Assembly: GCA_944321345.1 (NCBI GenBank)
Contig: CALUKY010000020.1
Location: 1-45,050, forward strand
Origin: an uncultured Paraprevotella sp.
Lineage (GTDB): Bacteria; Bacteroidota; Bacteroidia; Bacteroidales; Bacteroidaceae
DNA: 45,050 nt
Direction: 5' to 3'
The notes beneath the pieces were generated by a model. It was not told the origin of the DNA and ran no database searches. It saw only the letters and a list, made by a program, of their open reading frames with translations. Shown here piece after piece: positions 18,399-26,849 of this stretch (positions within the stretch are counted from its first letter, which is position 1; each line of letters opens with the position of its first letter). The translations under genes were made by a program, and so were the position numbers.

Positions 18399-19705
18399 CA
18401 GTCCATACGTTTTATATTTGCACCCAAAGCATTCAGGCGGGCCTCTATATCCTCATAGCCGCGGTCAATCTGCTCGATATTATGAATGCGGCTGACTCCC
18501 TCGGCACTCATGGCCGCAATCAGCAGGGCAATACCGGCACGGATATCGGGCGATGTCATCTTTCCGGCACGCAGCTTCATCTGCTTGTCATGCCCCACCA
18601 CCACGGCACGATGCGGGTCACAAAGAATGATCTGGGCTCCCATATCAATCAGTTTGTCCACAAAGAACAGACGGCTCTCGAACATCTTCTGATGAATCAG
18701 TACCGATCCTTTGGCCTGAGTGGCCACTACCAGCAGCACACTCAGCAGGTCGGGAGTCAGTCCCGGCCAGGGAGCATCACTGATGGTCATGAACGATCCG
18801 TCGATAAACGACTCGATCTGGTAGTGCGGCTGCTCGGGCACGAAAAGGTCGTCGCCGTCGCGCACAATCACGATGCCCAGACGACGGAAGGTATCGGGAA
18901 TGATGCCCAGCTCATCGTAGGCCACATTCTTGATGCGCACCCCGGTGCCCACCATAGCCGCCATACCGATGAAGCTGCCCACCTCGATCATATCGGGCAA
19001 AATGGTATGCTCAGCTCCGGCAAGAGAAGTCACTCCGTCAATGGTCAGCAGGTTGGATCCCACTCCGCTGATACGGCCCCCCATGGCATTGAGCAACTTG
19101 CAAAGCTGCTGCACATAGGGTTCACAGGCCGCATTATAAATCGTTGTACGCCCCTCTGCCAATACCGCAGCCATAATGATATTGGCGGTACCGGTTACAG
19201 AAGCCTCATCCAGCAACATATAGTCGCCCCGTAACTTTTCGGCCCGAATCTGGAAGACGCCTTTTCCGGCATCATAAATAAATTCGGCACCCAGTTTCTG
19301 CATACCCAGGAAATGGGTGTCCAGACGCCGGCGACCGATCTGATCTCCTCCGGGCTTGGCGACCATTGCCTGGCCGAAGCGCGCCAACAAAGGACCGATG
19401 AACATGACACTGCCACGCAATTTGGAACAACGCGCCAGAAATTCGTCGGTCTGCAGATAATCGATATTTACCTGATCGGCCTGAAACGAGTAGGCACCCG
19501 TGGTGATGGGCTCTACCTTCACTCCGATATCACGCAACAACTGAATCTGGTTATTCACATCCAGAATATCCGGAAGATTCCGGATGATGACCTTCTCCGA
19601 AGTAAGCAGCACAGCGCACAACACCTGTAACGCCTCGTTCTTGGCCCCTTGAGGCACAATCTCACCGGAGAGTTTTCTTCCTCCTTCAATGACGAATGAA
19701 GCCAT
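18398..19705 (-). CDS. murA: UDP-N-acetylglucosamine 1-carboxyvinyltransferase, Asp-type active site
   Basis: MurA transfers enolpyruvate from PEP to UDP-GlcNAc, the first committed step of peptidoglycan synthesis in the cytoplasm. The 435-residue protein has the EPSP-synthase fold repeats, the N-terminal QGAKNEAL motif and the active-site loop KPGGDQIGRRRLDTH. In that loop the residue usually occupied by cysteine (Cys115 in E. coli) is aspartate, at residue 121. Fosfomycin alkylates that cysteine, and Asp-type MurA enzymes are known to be active and intrinsically fosfomycin resistant. The gene lies 18 bases after the DUF4290 gene and shares one base with rimM. Confidence 0.96.
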   Translation of the reverse strand: MASFVIEGGRKLSGEIVPQGAKNEALQVLCAVLLTSEKVIIRNLPDILDVNNQIQLLRDIGVKVEPITTGAYSFQADQVNIDYLQTDEFLARCSKLRGSVMFIGPLLARFGQAMVAKPGGDQIGRRRLDTHFLGMQKLGAEFIYDAGKGVFQIRAEKLRGDYMLLDEASVTGTANIIMAAVLAEGRTTIYNAACEPYVQQLCKLLNAMGGRISGVGSNLLTIDGVTSLAGAEHTILPDMIEVGSFIGMAAMVGTGVRIKNVAYDELGIIPDTFRRLGIVIVRDGDDLFVPEQPHYQIESFIDGSFMTISDAPWPGLTPDLLSVLLVVATQAKGSVLIHQKMFESRLFFVDKLIDMGAQIILCDPHRAVVVGHDKQMKLRAGKMTSPDIRAGIALLIAAMSAEGVSRIHNIEQIDRGYEDIEARLNALGANIKRMD

Positions 19706-19723
19706 ATTTCAAACAGTTTCTTC

Positions 19724-20338
19724 TCAGTTATTTTTTTTTCGGTTTATTTTTTTCGGTCCGCGACTATTGACCATCGCACCCAAAGAGCGGGTCTGCAGGG
19801 ACGCGAACTGGAAAGTATTCAAATCCAGCTGTACCTTTCCTTCGGTATAGTAAGCCAGGTCTGCTGCCACTTTCTCCTCATCCATGCCATCCTTGTTCCA
19901 GTTATAAAGACTTTGCTTCATCTGGTTGGCCACCAGACGGACCAGGGCCTCGCGTTCCGGTCCGTCTTCCATATCCTTGAGCTTTTTCAGCAGGCTCTCC
20001 AGCAGATAACCGTAATGACGGTAGCGGATGCGCTTCATCGGATAAGCCATAGGTTTGGGCTTGGCATGAAGCGTTGCTTCGGGAGTGATCTCATAGGGAT
20101 AGTCTATATCCAACTGATAATCAGACATAGCGGCCAGATGATCCCACAGTTTGTGGTTAAAATCAGGCACATCGCGCAGATGCGGAAACATATTGCCCAT
20201 AATGGAAACAATCGTATAGGCGCAGCGCTGACGCTCTGCCCGATCCTCTATCGTCAGGGCATAGTCTACCATATTCTGGATAACGCGCCCATATTCGGGT
20301 ATCGGCAGTTTTTTGCGTTGGGTATTATATTCCATCAT
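19724..20338 (-). CDS. DUF4290 family protein
   Basis: This is a 204-residue cytoplasmic protein with no signal peptide. It begins with MEYNTQRKKLPIPEYGR and has a helical middle (DYPYEITPEATLHAKPKPM) and a basic tail. The family is confined to Bacteroidota and has no assigned function. I start it at the ATG at 20338, one base after the tsaB stop; a longer frame to 20371 would overlap tsaB needlessly. Its place between tsaB and murA suggests a housekeeping role, which is inference. Two long A runs on the coding strand encode the lysine-rich C-terminus. Confidence 0.85.
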   Translation of the reverse strand: MMEYNTQRKKLPIPEYGRVIQNMVDYALTIEDRAERQRCAYTIVSIMGNMFPHLRDVPDFNHKLWDHLAAMSDYQLDIDYPYEITPEATLHAKPKPMAYPMKRIRYRHYGYLLESLLKKLKDMEDGPEREALVRLVANQMKQSLYNWNKDGMDEEKVAADLAYYTEGKVQLDLNTFQFASLQTRSLGAMVNSRGPKKINRKKNN

Positions 20339-20339
20339 G

Positions 20340-21032
20340 TCATAAAAGCTTTTTAGGGGTTGAAGCAACAAATTCTTTCAGATAGAAAGGCTCGAAATAA
20401 GCCACATCCTCATAGTTTTCAAGTGCGATTTTCTTTTCGGCCAACGGAAACATGTTCTTGGCCACCGGCTGGATGCCTGTCAGGAAATGGGCGTTGGGAT
20501 GCGTAATCGTTCCCTCACATTTGGCCGCTCCATCGCCAAAGAAATAAACAGGATGATCTGCCAGAAACTCTGCATAGGAGTTTTCGTCAATAATATCGGC
20601 ACCCACCGGACGCACGGCCCGCAAGGCACGGTCGTAAACAGCCGAGTAGACCTCCATGCGACGCGCGTCGATCATCGGCACCAGCAAAGCATCCTCCGGC
20701 AATTCATCATGATAAAGCAGCACCGGCACACATAAAAGTTCGAGAGTCGGGATGGAAATCAGCTTTATATTACGGCCGTAACAGATGCCTTTGGCCATGG
20801 AAACACCGATGCGCAAACCGGTATAGGAACCCGGACCGCAACTTACAGCCACGGCATCCAGGGGCATGGCATGACTGTCGGCAAAAGACAAAGCCTCATC
20901 AACAAAACTTCCCAATAACACAGCGTGCGACGGTCCTTCATAATCAGCCTTTTCAAAGACATTGGCACCGTCCTCGCTCAATGCCACGGAGCATACCCGT
21001 GTGCTGGTTTCAATATGTAGAATACAAGACAT
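20340..21032 (-). CDS. tsaB: tRNA threonylcarbamoyladenosine biosynthesis protein TsaB
   Basis: This 230-residue ASKHA-fold protein shows the N-terminal phosphate-loop strand ILHIETSTRVCSVAL and the family signature SCGPGSYTGLRIGVSMAKG. TsaB partners with TsaD and TsaE to install t6A at position 37 of ANN-decoding tRNAs. It heads a minus-strand operon that continues through DUF4290, murA, rimM, dxr and rseP with very short gaps. Length is typical. It is divergent from the defence genes that begin at 21286. Confidence 0.93.
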   Translation of the reverse strand: MSCILHIETSTRVCSVALSEDGANVFEKADYEGPSHAVLLGSFVDEALSFADSHAMPLDAVAVSCGPGSYTGLRIGVSMAKGICYGRNIKLISIPTLELLCVPVLLYHDELPEDALLVPMIDARRMEVYSAVYDRALRAVRPVGADIIDENSYAEFLADHPVYFFGDGAAKCEGTITHPNAHFLTGIQPVAKNMFPLAEKKIALENYEDVAYFEPFYLKEFVASTPKKLL

Positions 21033-21091
21033 ATTTTATTTTAATTACAATCGTTTTTACTTGACCTTATAGAGTGATTATCCTTGATTTG

Positions 21092-21099
21092 CAAAAATA
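21092..21099 (-). promoter_or_regulatory. Candidate -7 promoter element of the tsaB operon
   Basis: The minus strand reads TATTTTTG, matching TAnnTTTG, about 60 bases upstream of the tsaB start. No clear TTTG lies at the expected -33 distance, so the match is partial. Confidence 0.45.
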
Positions 21100-21217
21100 G
21101 TCAAAATCATTGATTTATTGAAATGTTTGGCTGCATATCTATGATTTTTATTTGTAAAAGCCTTCTCCATCAAAATCCTCTTCTACCGTACAGAAATATA
21201 GAAAAACACTGTTTAAC

Positions 21218-21248
21218 TTGCCAATATCAAGAATAAAAATTACTTTTA
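21218..21248 (+). promoter_or_regulatory. Candidate promoter of the Septu-like operon
   Basis: A TTG at 21218-21220 is followed, after 20 bases, by TACTTTTA at 21241-21248. This is one base off the -7 consensus, with the right spacing for a Bacteroidota promoter. The ATPase gene starts 37 bases further on. Confidence 0.4.
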
Positions 21249-21285
21249 CATCTCACAATATATAACTTATTGCCAATTCAGATTT

Positions 21286-22692
21286 ATGAGAATTAAAGAA
21301 ATAAGAATCAACAACTTTCATTGTTACCAGCAAACAACATTTCAATTTGCCGATAGAGTAACTATATTAATAGGTAAGAATGGAAGTGGTAAATCATCAT
21401 TGATCAAAAGTATAAAGAATGCTCTAAGTGTTTTTTTTTCGAACAATTCTTCATGGGGATACCAAACAATTGTAGGAAATGTCAATGAATTGTCCGTCGC
21501 AAATCTAAGTTCGAGAGAAATTTGGCATGATAACGATATGAAACCGGCAGAACTTGTCGATATTAAGATAACTGCCGAAAAGATGAATTACGACAATGGT
21601 TTACCTGATGACATACCCTCATGGTCGTTCCGAAAGTTTTCTACTCCGAATGCAAAATTGCAAAACTCTTATTATAAGGATGCTTACAAGTATTTCAGAG
21701 AAAATTACACTGATCATACGGCTTGGCCATTGTTTGTTTACTACTCTGACAGATATCCACATATTGATGACAAACTAAGTGAATCAATAAAACAAATGTT
21801 AGATAATGACGAGAAGCTGTATAGAGGCTGGGGATACTATCATTGGGATAAGGACTCTTCGTGTGCATTAATTTGGCAAAAGCGTTTCATACGCATATAT
21901 AATCTCCTGTTCAGAAGACAGCAAACACTGAGTCGTATTGTGGATAAAGAGTCTGAAGAAGCCAAAGCATGTCGTAATGATATCGAAAAGTATGCTGCTG
22001 AGATTGACTTTATACTTAAGTATATTAAGAAATTTACATCAAATGCAGATTCAAATCTTTCAGATACGACCAATACCTTACGGATTACGGACATTATTGT
22101 TGATGGTGTTAATGAACATTATCTTGTGGCATATTTTGCAGATGGTAGCCGCAGACGATGGGATGAACTACCCGCCGGTTATGAAAGACTTTACAATATT
22201 GTGTTCGATATTGCATACCGTTCGTATATCCTCAATGGATCTGAATATGAGCCTCAAGGTATTGTGTTAGTCGATGAACTTGATCTTCATCTGCATCCGT
22301 CAATGGAACAGGATGTACTACAGCGTCTCACTTCGACCTTTGAGCATATACAATTCATAGTTTCCACACATTCTCCTTTGGTAATCAGTAATACACAACT
22401 CGGGAATTTTGGTAAAATAATCCTTCTGAGACATGATGGTGAAATCTATGACCATGCTAATATATCCGATCAGTATGGAATGGATTATGATCTGGTACTT
22501 TCGGCTGTGATGGACACAGAACCACGCAATGCAAAGCTGGAACAACTAAAAGGCAAATATCTCAGACTAATGCGCAGAGAAAAATCTGAACTTGCTGAAG
22601 AAACACTTGCCGCAATCAGGTTGCTGGTTAGTTCAGAAGACAGATTTCAGAAAATTACCAAAGAGCTTTATCAGAAGTTAAAAGAAGAGTAA
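21286..22692 (+). CDS. PtuA-like AAA-family ATPase of a Septu-type defence module
   Basis: This is a 468-residue ABC/SMC-type ATPase. The Walker A motif GKNGSGKSS is at residues 30-38, a signature-like stretch ELPAGYERLY at about 294-303, the Walker B motif with D-loop IVLVDELDLHLHP at about 326-338, and a switch histidine in STHSP at about 360-364. A charged helical stretch (about 210-250) sits in the middle, as in RecF- and OLD-like ATPases. The gene is followed after one base by an HNH nuclease gene, the arrangement of Septu anti-phage systems, in which the ATPase regulates the nuclease. No reverse transcriptase or retron RNA is seen. The pair is visibly AT-richer than the housekeeping genes on both sides, suggesting transfer. 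A nine-T run at 21431-21439 (codons 48-51) could slip. Confidence 0.85.
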   Translation: MRIKEIRINNFHCYQQTTFQFADRVTILIGKNGSGKSSLIKSIKNALSVFFSNNSSWGYQTIVGNVNELSVANLSSREIWHDNDMKPAELVDIKITAEKMNYDNGLPDDIPSWSFRKFSTPNAKLQNSYYKDAYKYFRENYTDHTAWPLFVYYSDRYPHIDDKLSESIKQMLDNDEKLYRGWGYYHWDKDSSCALIWQKRFIRIYNLLFRRQQTLSRIVDKESEEAKACRNDIEKYAAEIDFILKYIKKFTSNADSNLSDTTNTLRITDIIVDGVNEHYLVAYFADGSRRRWDELPAGYERLYNIVFDIAYRSYILNGSEYEPQGIVLVDELDLHLHPSMEQDVLQRLTSTFEHIQFIVSTHSPLVISNTQLGNFGKIILLRHDGEIYDHANISDQYGMDYDLVLSAVMDTEPRNAKLEQLKGKYLRLMRREKSELAEETLAAIRLLVSSEDRFQKITKELYQKLKEE

Positions 22693-22693
22693 T

Positions 22694-23572
22694 ATGCGCT
22701 ACATTAGGAAAACAGGTACACTATTTGAAGCTGATGGCAAGAAGCAAACCAAGGATTTTATTGATAGTTGCTGGAATAACGCAAATCATAAATACGAAAA
22801 CCTCATATATGACAGCTCACGTCTTGGAAAACTTGGTTCAGTACTTTTTAACGAACAAAAGGACGATCATGGCAATAGTTTCTGCTGCTATTGTATGAGA
22901 AGGTTATTTCTAAAAGATACAGAAGACAAGCACAAGAAAAACATTACGTATGAACATATTGTGCCCCATAAAATAAAGTCTGATGAATGGGAATCAGATA
23001 AAGCGCATTATTTGAAGTTCTCGAATCTCAACCAGAAGCACATTACTGTATGTTTTGAAGGTGAACCTACAGATGCTCAGAAAAAGGTAAAAATTACAGG
23101 TATGCCATATCCGCATTTTGTATCATACCATAATCTTGTTGCCTCATGTAATGGTGCGACTTTTGAGGATAAAACACTTGTGAACAGCCATTGCTGTAAT
23201 AATAACAGACAAGAGAGGTTCGTTATGCCAATTTACCTCTCTTCAGATCTTGTCAATGGTATTTCTTACACCTCTAAAGGTGAATTGGATTATGATGATT
23301 CCGTTTACGACTGCAGTTGGTTCGATAAAAAACATCTTAATTTGACAAATGCATGGATTACTTTGGTCCGAAGAATATGGTGTAAGATTTCAAGATCCGA
23401 GTACACAGATATAGATGTAGAAATAGCCAGAAATGACAAGAATTTACGGCAAAATATCATTGATGATGTAGATTCAAACAACGAAATATCATCATGGGCC
23501 GAAAATGACATGGCATGGAATCTTTTCTCAGAATACAACTGGTTTTATAATTATTATAAAGAAAAAACCTAA
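22694..23572 (+). CDS. PtuB-like HNH endonuclease of a Septu-type defence module
   Basis: This is a 292-residue protein with an HNH/zinc-finger nuclease core. A CxxC pair sits at residues 64-67 (CCYC), the catalytic core EHIVPH at 87-92, a central Asn in HNLVASC at about 146-152, and the distal HCCNNNR at about 166-172, giving the second zinc-binding knuckle and terminal ligand. The insert between the first and second halves (about 95-145) is longer than in small HNH enzymes and may set specificity. Its start follows the ATPase stop by one base, so translation is coupled. The family is that of HNH partners of Septu and some retron systems. DNA cleavage on phage attack is established for Septu and inferred here. 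Confidence 0.82.
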   Translation: MRYIRKTGTLFEADGKKQTKDFIDSCWNNANHKYENLIYDSSRLGKLGSVLFNEQKDDHGNSFCCYCMRRLFLKDTEDKHKKNITYEHIVPHKIKSDEWESDKAHYLKFSNLNQKHITVCFEGEPTDAQKKVKITGMPYPHFVSYHNLVASCNGATFEDKTLVNSHCCNNNRQERFVMPIYLSSDLVNGISYTSKGELDYDDSVYDCSWFDKKHLNLTNAWITLVRRIWCKISRSEYTDIDVEIARNDKNLRQNIIDDVDSNNEISSWAENDMAWNLFSEYNWFYNYYKEKT

Positions 23573-23619
23573 TAAATTTTATTAATTCGCAAAAATACAA
23601 TTTTCTGCTTGCATTTTTG

Positions 23620-23627
23620 TAATTTTG
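23620..23627 (+). promoter_or_regulatory. Candidate -7 promoter element of the yicC-gmk operon
   Basis: TAATTTTG matches TAnnTTTG exactly and lies 21 bases upstream of the yicC start. The -33 side shows no clear TTTG. It gives the housekeeping genes their own transcription start downstream of the defence insert. Confidence 0.5.
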
Positions 23628-23648
23628 CACAAAATCATTTGTTAAATT

Positions 23649-24524
23649 ATGATACAGTCAATGACAGGTTACGGCAAAGCTACAGCCGTATATAACGGAA
23701 AGAAAATAAACATCGAAATCAAATCACTCAACAGTAAGGCACTCGATCTGTCTACCCGCATCGCATCTCTTTATCGCGAAAAGGAAATCGAGATCCGAGC
23801 CCTCATCGCCGCAACGTTGGAACGCGGAAAAGTGGACTTCAGCCTGTGGATTGAAAAAGACGAGAGCCTGAACGCCACTCCCATCAACGGAGCATTGCTG
23901 GAAAACTATTACAAGCAGATCCAGACCATCAGCAGCGAACGCAACATTCCGCTGCCGAGCGACTGGTTTGCCACTCTGTTGCGCCTGCCGGATGTGCTGA
24001 CCCGTGCAGAAGTGGAAGAACTTACTGACGAGGAATGGACCGTAGTCAAACAGGGTATTGAGGAAGCGCTCCAGAAACTGGTGGATTTCCGCAAACAGGA
24101 AGGAGCCGCACTTTACAAGAAATTCTCGGAGAAGCTGGAGAATATCGCCGCCTTGCTGCAAAGCATCGAGCCTTATGAAAAAAGCCGTACCGAAAAAATC
24201 CGCCAGCGTATCATCGATGGCCTGAACTCCATCCCGGAAGTGGAATATGACCGTAACCGTCTGGAGCAGGAAATGATCTACTACATCGAGAAGCTGGACA
24301 TCAACGAGGAGAAGCAGCGACTGGCCAATCACCTGAAATACTTCAAGGAAACCATGGACCAGGGACATGGACAGGGCAAGAAGCTGGGATTCATCGCTCA
24401 GGAAATGGGCCGTGAAATCAATACGACCGGCAGCAAGAGCAATCAGGCGGAAATGCAGCAGATCGTTGTCAAAATGAAAGACGAACTGGAACAGATCAAG
24501 GAACAGGTTCTGAATGTAATGTAA
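23649..24524 (+). CDS. yicC: YicC/YloC-family endoribonuclease
   Basis: This 291-residue protein has the family N-terminus IQSMTGYGKA and the C-terminal DUF1732 signature LGFIAQEMGREINTTGSKSN. Residues 140-240 are strongly charged and helical. YicC proteins have been shown to act as RNases and are widely found next to gmk, as here (gap of 10 bases). The length is standard. Confidence 0.92.
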   Translation: MIQSMTGYGKATAVYNGKKINIEIKSLNSKALDLSTRIASLYREKEIEIRALIAATLERGKVDFSLWIEKDESLNATPINGALLENYYKQIQTISSERNIPLPSDWFATLLRLPDVLTRAEVEELTDEEWTVVKQGIEEALQKLVDFRKQEGAALYKKFSEKLENIAALLQSIEPYEKSRTEKIRQRIIDGLNSIPEVEYDRNRLEQEMIYYIEKLDINEEKQRLANHLKYFKETMDQGHGQGKKLGFIAQEMGREINTTGSKSNQAEMQQIVVKMKDELEQIKEQVLNVM

Positions 24525-24534
24525 AAACAACAGT

Positions 24535-25101
24535 ATGAAAGGAAAAATCATCATCTTTTCCGCTCCCAGCGGAAGTGGAAAAAGCACGATCATCAATTTC
24601 CTGATGCAGCAGAATCTGAATCTGGCATTCAGCATCAGTGCTACCAGCCGCCCGCCACGCGGCACCGAACAACACGGAATTGAATATTTCTTCCTCTCTC
24701 CGGAAGAGTTCCGTCAGCGTATTGACCGCGGCGAATTTCTGGAATATGAAGAAGTATACAAGGACCGTTATTATGGCACCCTAAAAGAACAGGTGGAAAA
24801 ACAGCTGGAGCAGGGCCAGAATGTGGTACTTGATGTGGACGTCAAAGGAGGATGCAACATCAAGAAATACTATGGCGACCGGGCTCTGAGCGTATTTATC
24901 CAGCCGCCATCGGTAGAGGCGCTGCGCCAAAGACTCATCGGGCGGGGTACCGACTCGCCGGAGGTTATCGAAGACCGTATCGCCCGGGCAGAATACGAAC
25001 TGAGCTTTGCCGACAAGTTCGACACGGTGGTGGTCAACGATGATCTGGAGAAAGCACAGCAGGAAGCATTGCGGATTCTGAAAGACTTTCTGAATGAATA
25101 A
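24535..25101 (+). CDS. gmk: Guanylate kinase
   Basis: This 188-residue enzyme phosphorylates GMP to GDP. The P-loop SAPSGSGKSTII is at the N-terminus. The GMP-binding segment SATSRPPRGTEQHGIEYFF follows, then EFLEYEEVYKDRYYGT and the lid-region arginines (RLIGRGTDSPEVIEDRI). Length and motifs are normal. It sits between yicC and a small membrane protein, in one plus-strand run that continues to nadD. Confidence 0.96.
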   Translation: MKGKIIIFSAPSGSGKSTIINFLMQQNLNLAFSISATSRPPRGTEQHGIEYFFLSPEEFRQRIDRGEFLEYEEVYKDRYYGTLKEQVEKQLEQGQNVVLDVDVKGGCNIKKYYGDRALSVFIQPPSVEALRQRLIGRGTDSPEVIEDRIARAEYELSFADKFDTVVVNDDLEKAQQEALRILKDFLNE

Positions 25102-25133
25102 AACAACGGAAACGGTAAAAACAGTCATTCATC

Positions 25134-25361
25134 ATGAACAAGCAGAATATTGACCGAAATCTGACGTACAGCGGACTGCTGTGCATCTTATGTCTGGCTT
25201 TGGGCCTGCTGTGCCTGTGGCTGCGCCTGTTGGAACTGGCCGTGATCATGGCCATTCTGGCTCTCTTTGAGGGGCTGATTTTCGGCATCTGGTTCCGACG
25301 CAAAAAACGGGCGGAGAAGAAAGGACCGGAATCCATCTTCGATAAAAAACAGAAGCCATGA
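25134..25361 (+). CDS. Small two-helix membrane protein of unknown function
   Basis: This 75-residue protein has a short polar N-terminus, two adjacent hydrophobic helices (about 12-30 and 33-52) separated by a basic-containing turn, and a strongly basic C-terminal tail (RRKKRAEKKG). It lies 32 bases after gmk, and its stop overlaps the nadD start by four bases (ATGA), so it is probably translated with nadD. I recognise no family and propose no function. Confidence 0.7.
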   Translation: MNKQNIDRNLTYSGLLCILCLALGLLCLWLRLLELAVIMAILALFEGLIFGIWFRRKKRAEKKGPESIFDKKQKP

Positions 25362-25936
25362 CCCGCACCGGTATCTACGGAGGATCGTTCAACCCGATCC
25401 ATCGGGGGCACATCGAATTGGGGGAATTTATCTGCCAAAACTGTTATGTGGATGAGCTGTGGTTTCTGGTATCCCCGCAAAACCCATTCAAGAAACAGGC
25501 AACCGACCTGCTGGATGACCAACGCAGACTGGAACTGGCCCGGATAGCCGTACACGATTATCCGCAATTGCAAGTGTGTGATATCGAATTCCGTCTGCCA
25601 CGCCCTTCGTACATGTATAAAACCCTCGAGGCTCTCGAAAAAGAATATCCCGACCGGCAGTTCGTACTGATCATCGGAGCCGACAACTGGCTGGCCTTTG
25701 ACCGTTGGGCAGAATATCGTCGCTTGCAGGAACATTACGACATTCTGGTTTTCCCACGCAACGGTTATCCGGTAGATTCTTCAAGCCTGCCGGAAAGGGT
25801 CACCCTCCTGCCCTCTCCGCTGATCGATATCAGTGCCACGGAAATCCGCCGCCGCATCCGATGCGGCGAAGACGCCTCAGCACTGCTTACCCCGGCCGTG
25901 TGGGAGGAACTACGCAAGCAGGAGGATTATCAATAA
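25358..25936 (+). CDS. nadD: Nicotinate-nucleotide adenylyltransferase
   Basis: This 192-residue enzyme joins nicotinate mononucleotide to ATP in NAD synthesis. The nucleotidyltransferase motif GGSFNPIHRGH is at residues 8-18, IIGADNW is in the middle, and the C-terminal ISATEIRRRIR provides the SxTxxR motif. Length is normal. The start overlaps the end of the small membrane protein by four bases. Confidence 0.95.
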   Translation: MTRTGIYGGSFNPIHRGHIELGEFICQNCYVDELWFLVSPQNPFKKQATDLLDDQRRLELARIAVHDYPQLQVCDIEFRLPRPSYMYKTLEALEKEYPDRQFVLIIGADNWLAFDRWAEYRRLQEHYDILVFPRNGYPVDSSSLPERVTLLPSPLIDISATEIRRRIRCGEDASALLTPAVWEELRKQEDYQ

Positions 25937-25955
25937 CCAACAAAATGACAGAACT

Positions 25956-26612
25956 ATGAAGAAATGGCTGATATGCGCGGCAATGTGTTTCTGCCTGAAA
26001 GGCCTTGCCCAAAACACGCCGATGGCAAAATATGAAGAGATACCGTCTGAAATGTATCAGATTACACTGGATTACATCGGACAGTTTCCGTATATCGTAT
26101 ATGAAAGCCAGGACGGCACCTACCGCGGACAGATTGCCCACAACGGACAGTTCTACGGCTTCGGAAACTTCAAAAGCGGAGTCTATGAACAGACCGGGCT
26201 CTACCGTAGGGGCAAGTTCATCTATGGCATTACTACCAACAAGGACTATGCCATCGTAGGCAGCAATGAACATTACACGGCCTATAACCTGAGAACCGGA
26301 AAGCTGGAATACGTGTACCGCAACCGGGAAAAACTGCTTATTGACGGAGCTGATCTGAGCCAGTATCAGTTTATGGCATTGAACTACGGCAATGGCGACC
26401 GCTATGTAGGAGAACTGATGAACGGACAACGCCACGGATACGGCATCTATTACTACAAGAACGGACGGGTTTGGTTCGGACAATACCGCAACGGAGTACG
26501 TCAGGGATTCGGTGCCTTGTTCCTTCCGGAAAACAAATTGAGGATCGGTTCCTGGAATGAAGAAGAAGAGGTACGCGTTATTCCGCTGAAGAACTTCAAA
26601 GGAAGAAAATAG
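25956..26612 (+). CDS. Exported MORN-repeat protein
   Basis: From the ATG at 25956 this is a 218-residue protein with a signal peptide (cleavage near GLAQ, residue 20). A longer frame upstream overlaps nadD and lacks a signal. The C-terminal part holds MORN-type repeats: YVGELMNGQRHGYGIYYY and VWFGQYRNGVRQGFGALF. A degenerate copy lies earlier (TYRGQIAHNGQFYGFGNF). MORN repeats bind lipids or act as scaffolds; the role of exported ones in Bacteroidales is not known. It follows nadD by 19 bases and precedes a terminator. Confidence 0.85.
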   Translation: MKKWLICAAMCFCLKGLAQNTPMAKYEEIPSEMYQITLDYIGQFPYIVYESQDGTYRGQIAHNGQFYGFGNFKSGVYEQTGLYRRGKFIYGITTNKDYAIVGSNEHYTAYNLRTGKLEYVYRNREKLLIDGADLSQYQFMALNYGNGDRYVGELMNGQRHGYGIYYYKNGRVWFGQYRNGVRQGFGALFLPENKLRIGSWNEEEEVRVIPLKNFKGRK

Positions 26613-26633
26613 TCCGCCAGAAAAAGGTCCCTA

Positions 26634-26686
26634 CGCTTTTGTCCGGATTTATTACTCAAATAAATCCCCCAAAAACTCATCACTGA
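26634..26686. repeat. Diverged palindromic repeat, copy A
   Basis: A 9-bp perfect dyad (26645-26653 with 26659-26667) is preceded by TTGTCC and followed by CCC and AAAAACTC. A similar but altered copy lies at 26850-26895 in the same orientation. Confidence 0.5.
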
Positions 26687-26700
26687 ACTATAAAAGAAAA

Positions 26701-26740
26701 TATCCCGATGATTTTTTACGATCATCAGGATATTTTTTTT
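26701..26740 (+). terminator. Terminator of the yicC-to-MORN operon
   Basis: A 12-bp stem with one mismatch (26701-26712 with 26721-26732) is followed on the plus strand by eight or more T. It lies about 90 bases past the MORN gene. Confidence 0.85.
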
Positions 26741-26743
26741 AAA

Positions 26744-26777
26744 ACAACGGGAAGTTTTTTTCAAATCTTCCTGTTGT
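26744..26777 (-). terminator. Terminator of fimbrial operon 2
   Basis: An 11-bp stem with one G-T pair (26744-26754 with 26767-26777) is followed on the minus strand by TTT and AT-rich sequence. It lies back to back with the plus-strand terminator and ends the minus-strand operon. Confidence 0.55.
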
Positions 26778-26849
26778 CATTCTCACCCTTCATAAACATC
26801 TATTTTTCAATAGATTATTTCTTTATGACTCGAAACAAGACCATTTTGC

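Noticed and set aside
23570-23584. TAATAAA / TTTATTA dyad as terminator of the Septu-like pair
   Set aside because: The palindrome has no room for a loop, is all A and T, and lacks a T run.
21033-23648. A retron (reverse transcriptase and msr/msd RNA) linked to the Septu-like pair
   Set aside because: No reverse transcriptase motif (YxDD) or suitable repeat-flanked RNA is visible on either side, so the pair stands alone.
23724-24665. A 313-codon frame antisense to yicC and the start of gmk
   Set aside because: Both plus-strand genes are well recognised and the antisense protein shows only reverse-complement composition.
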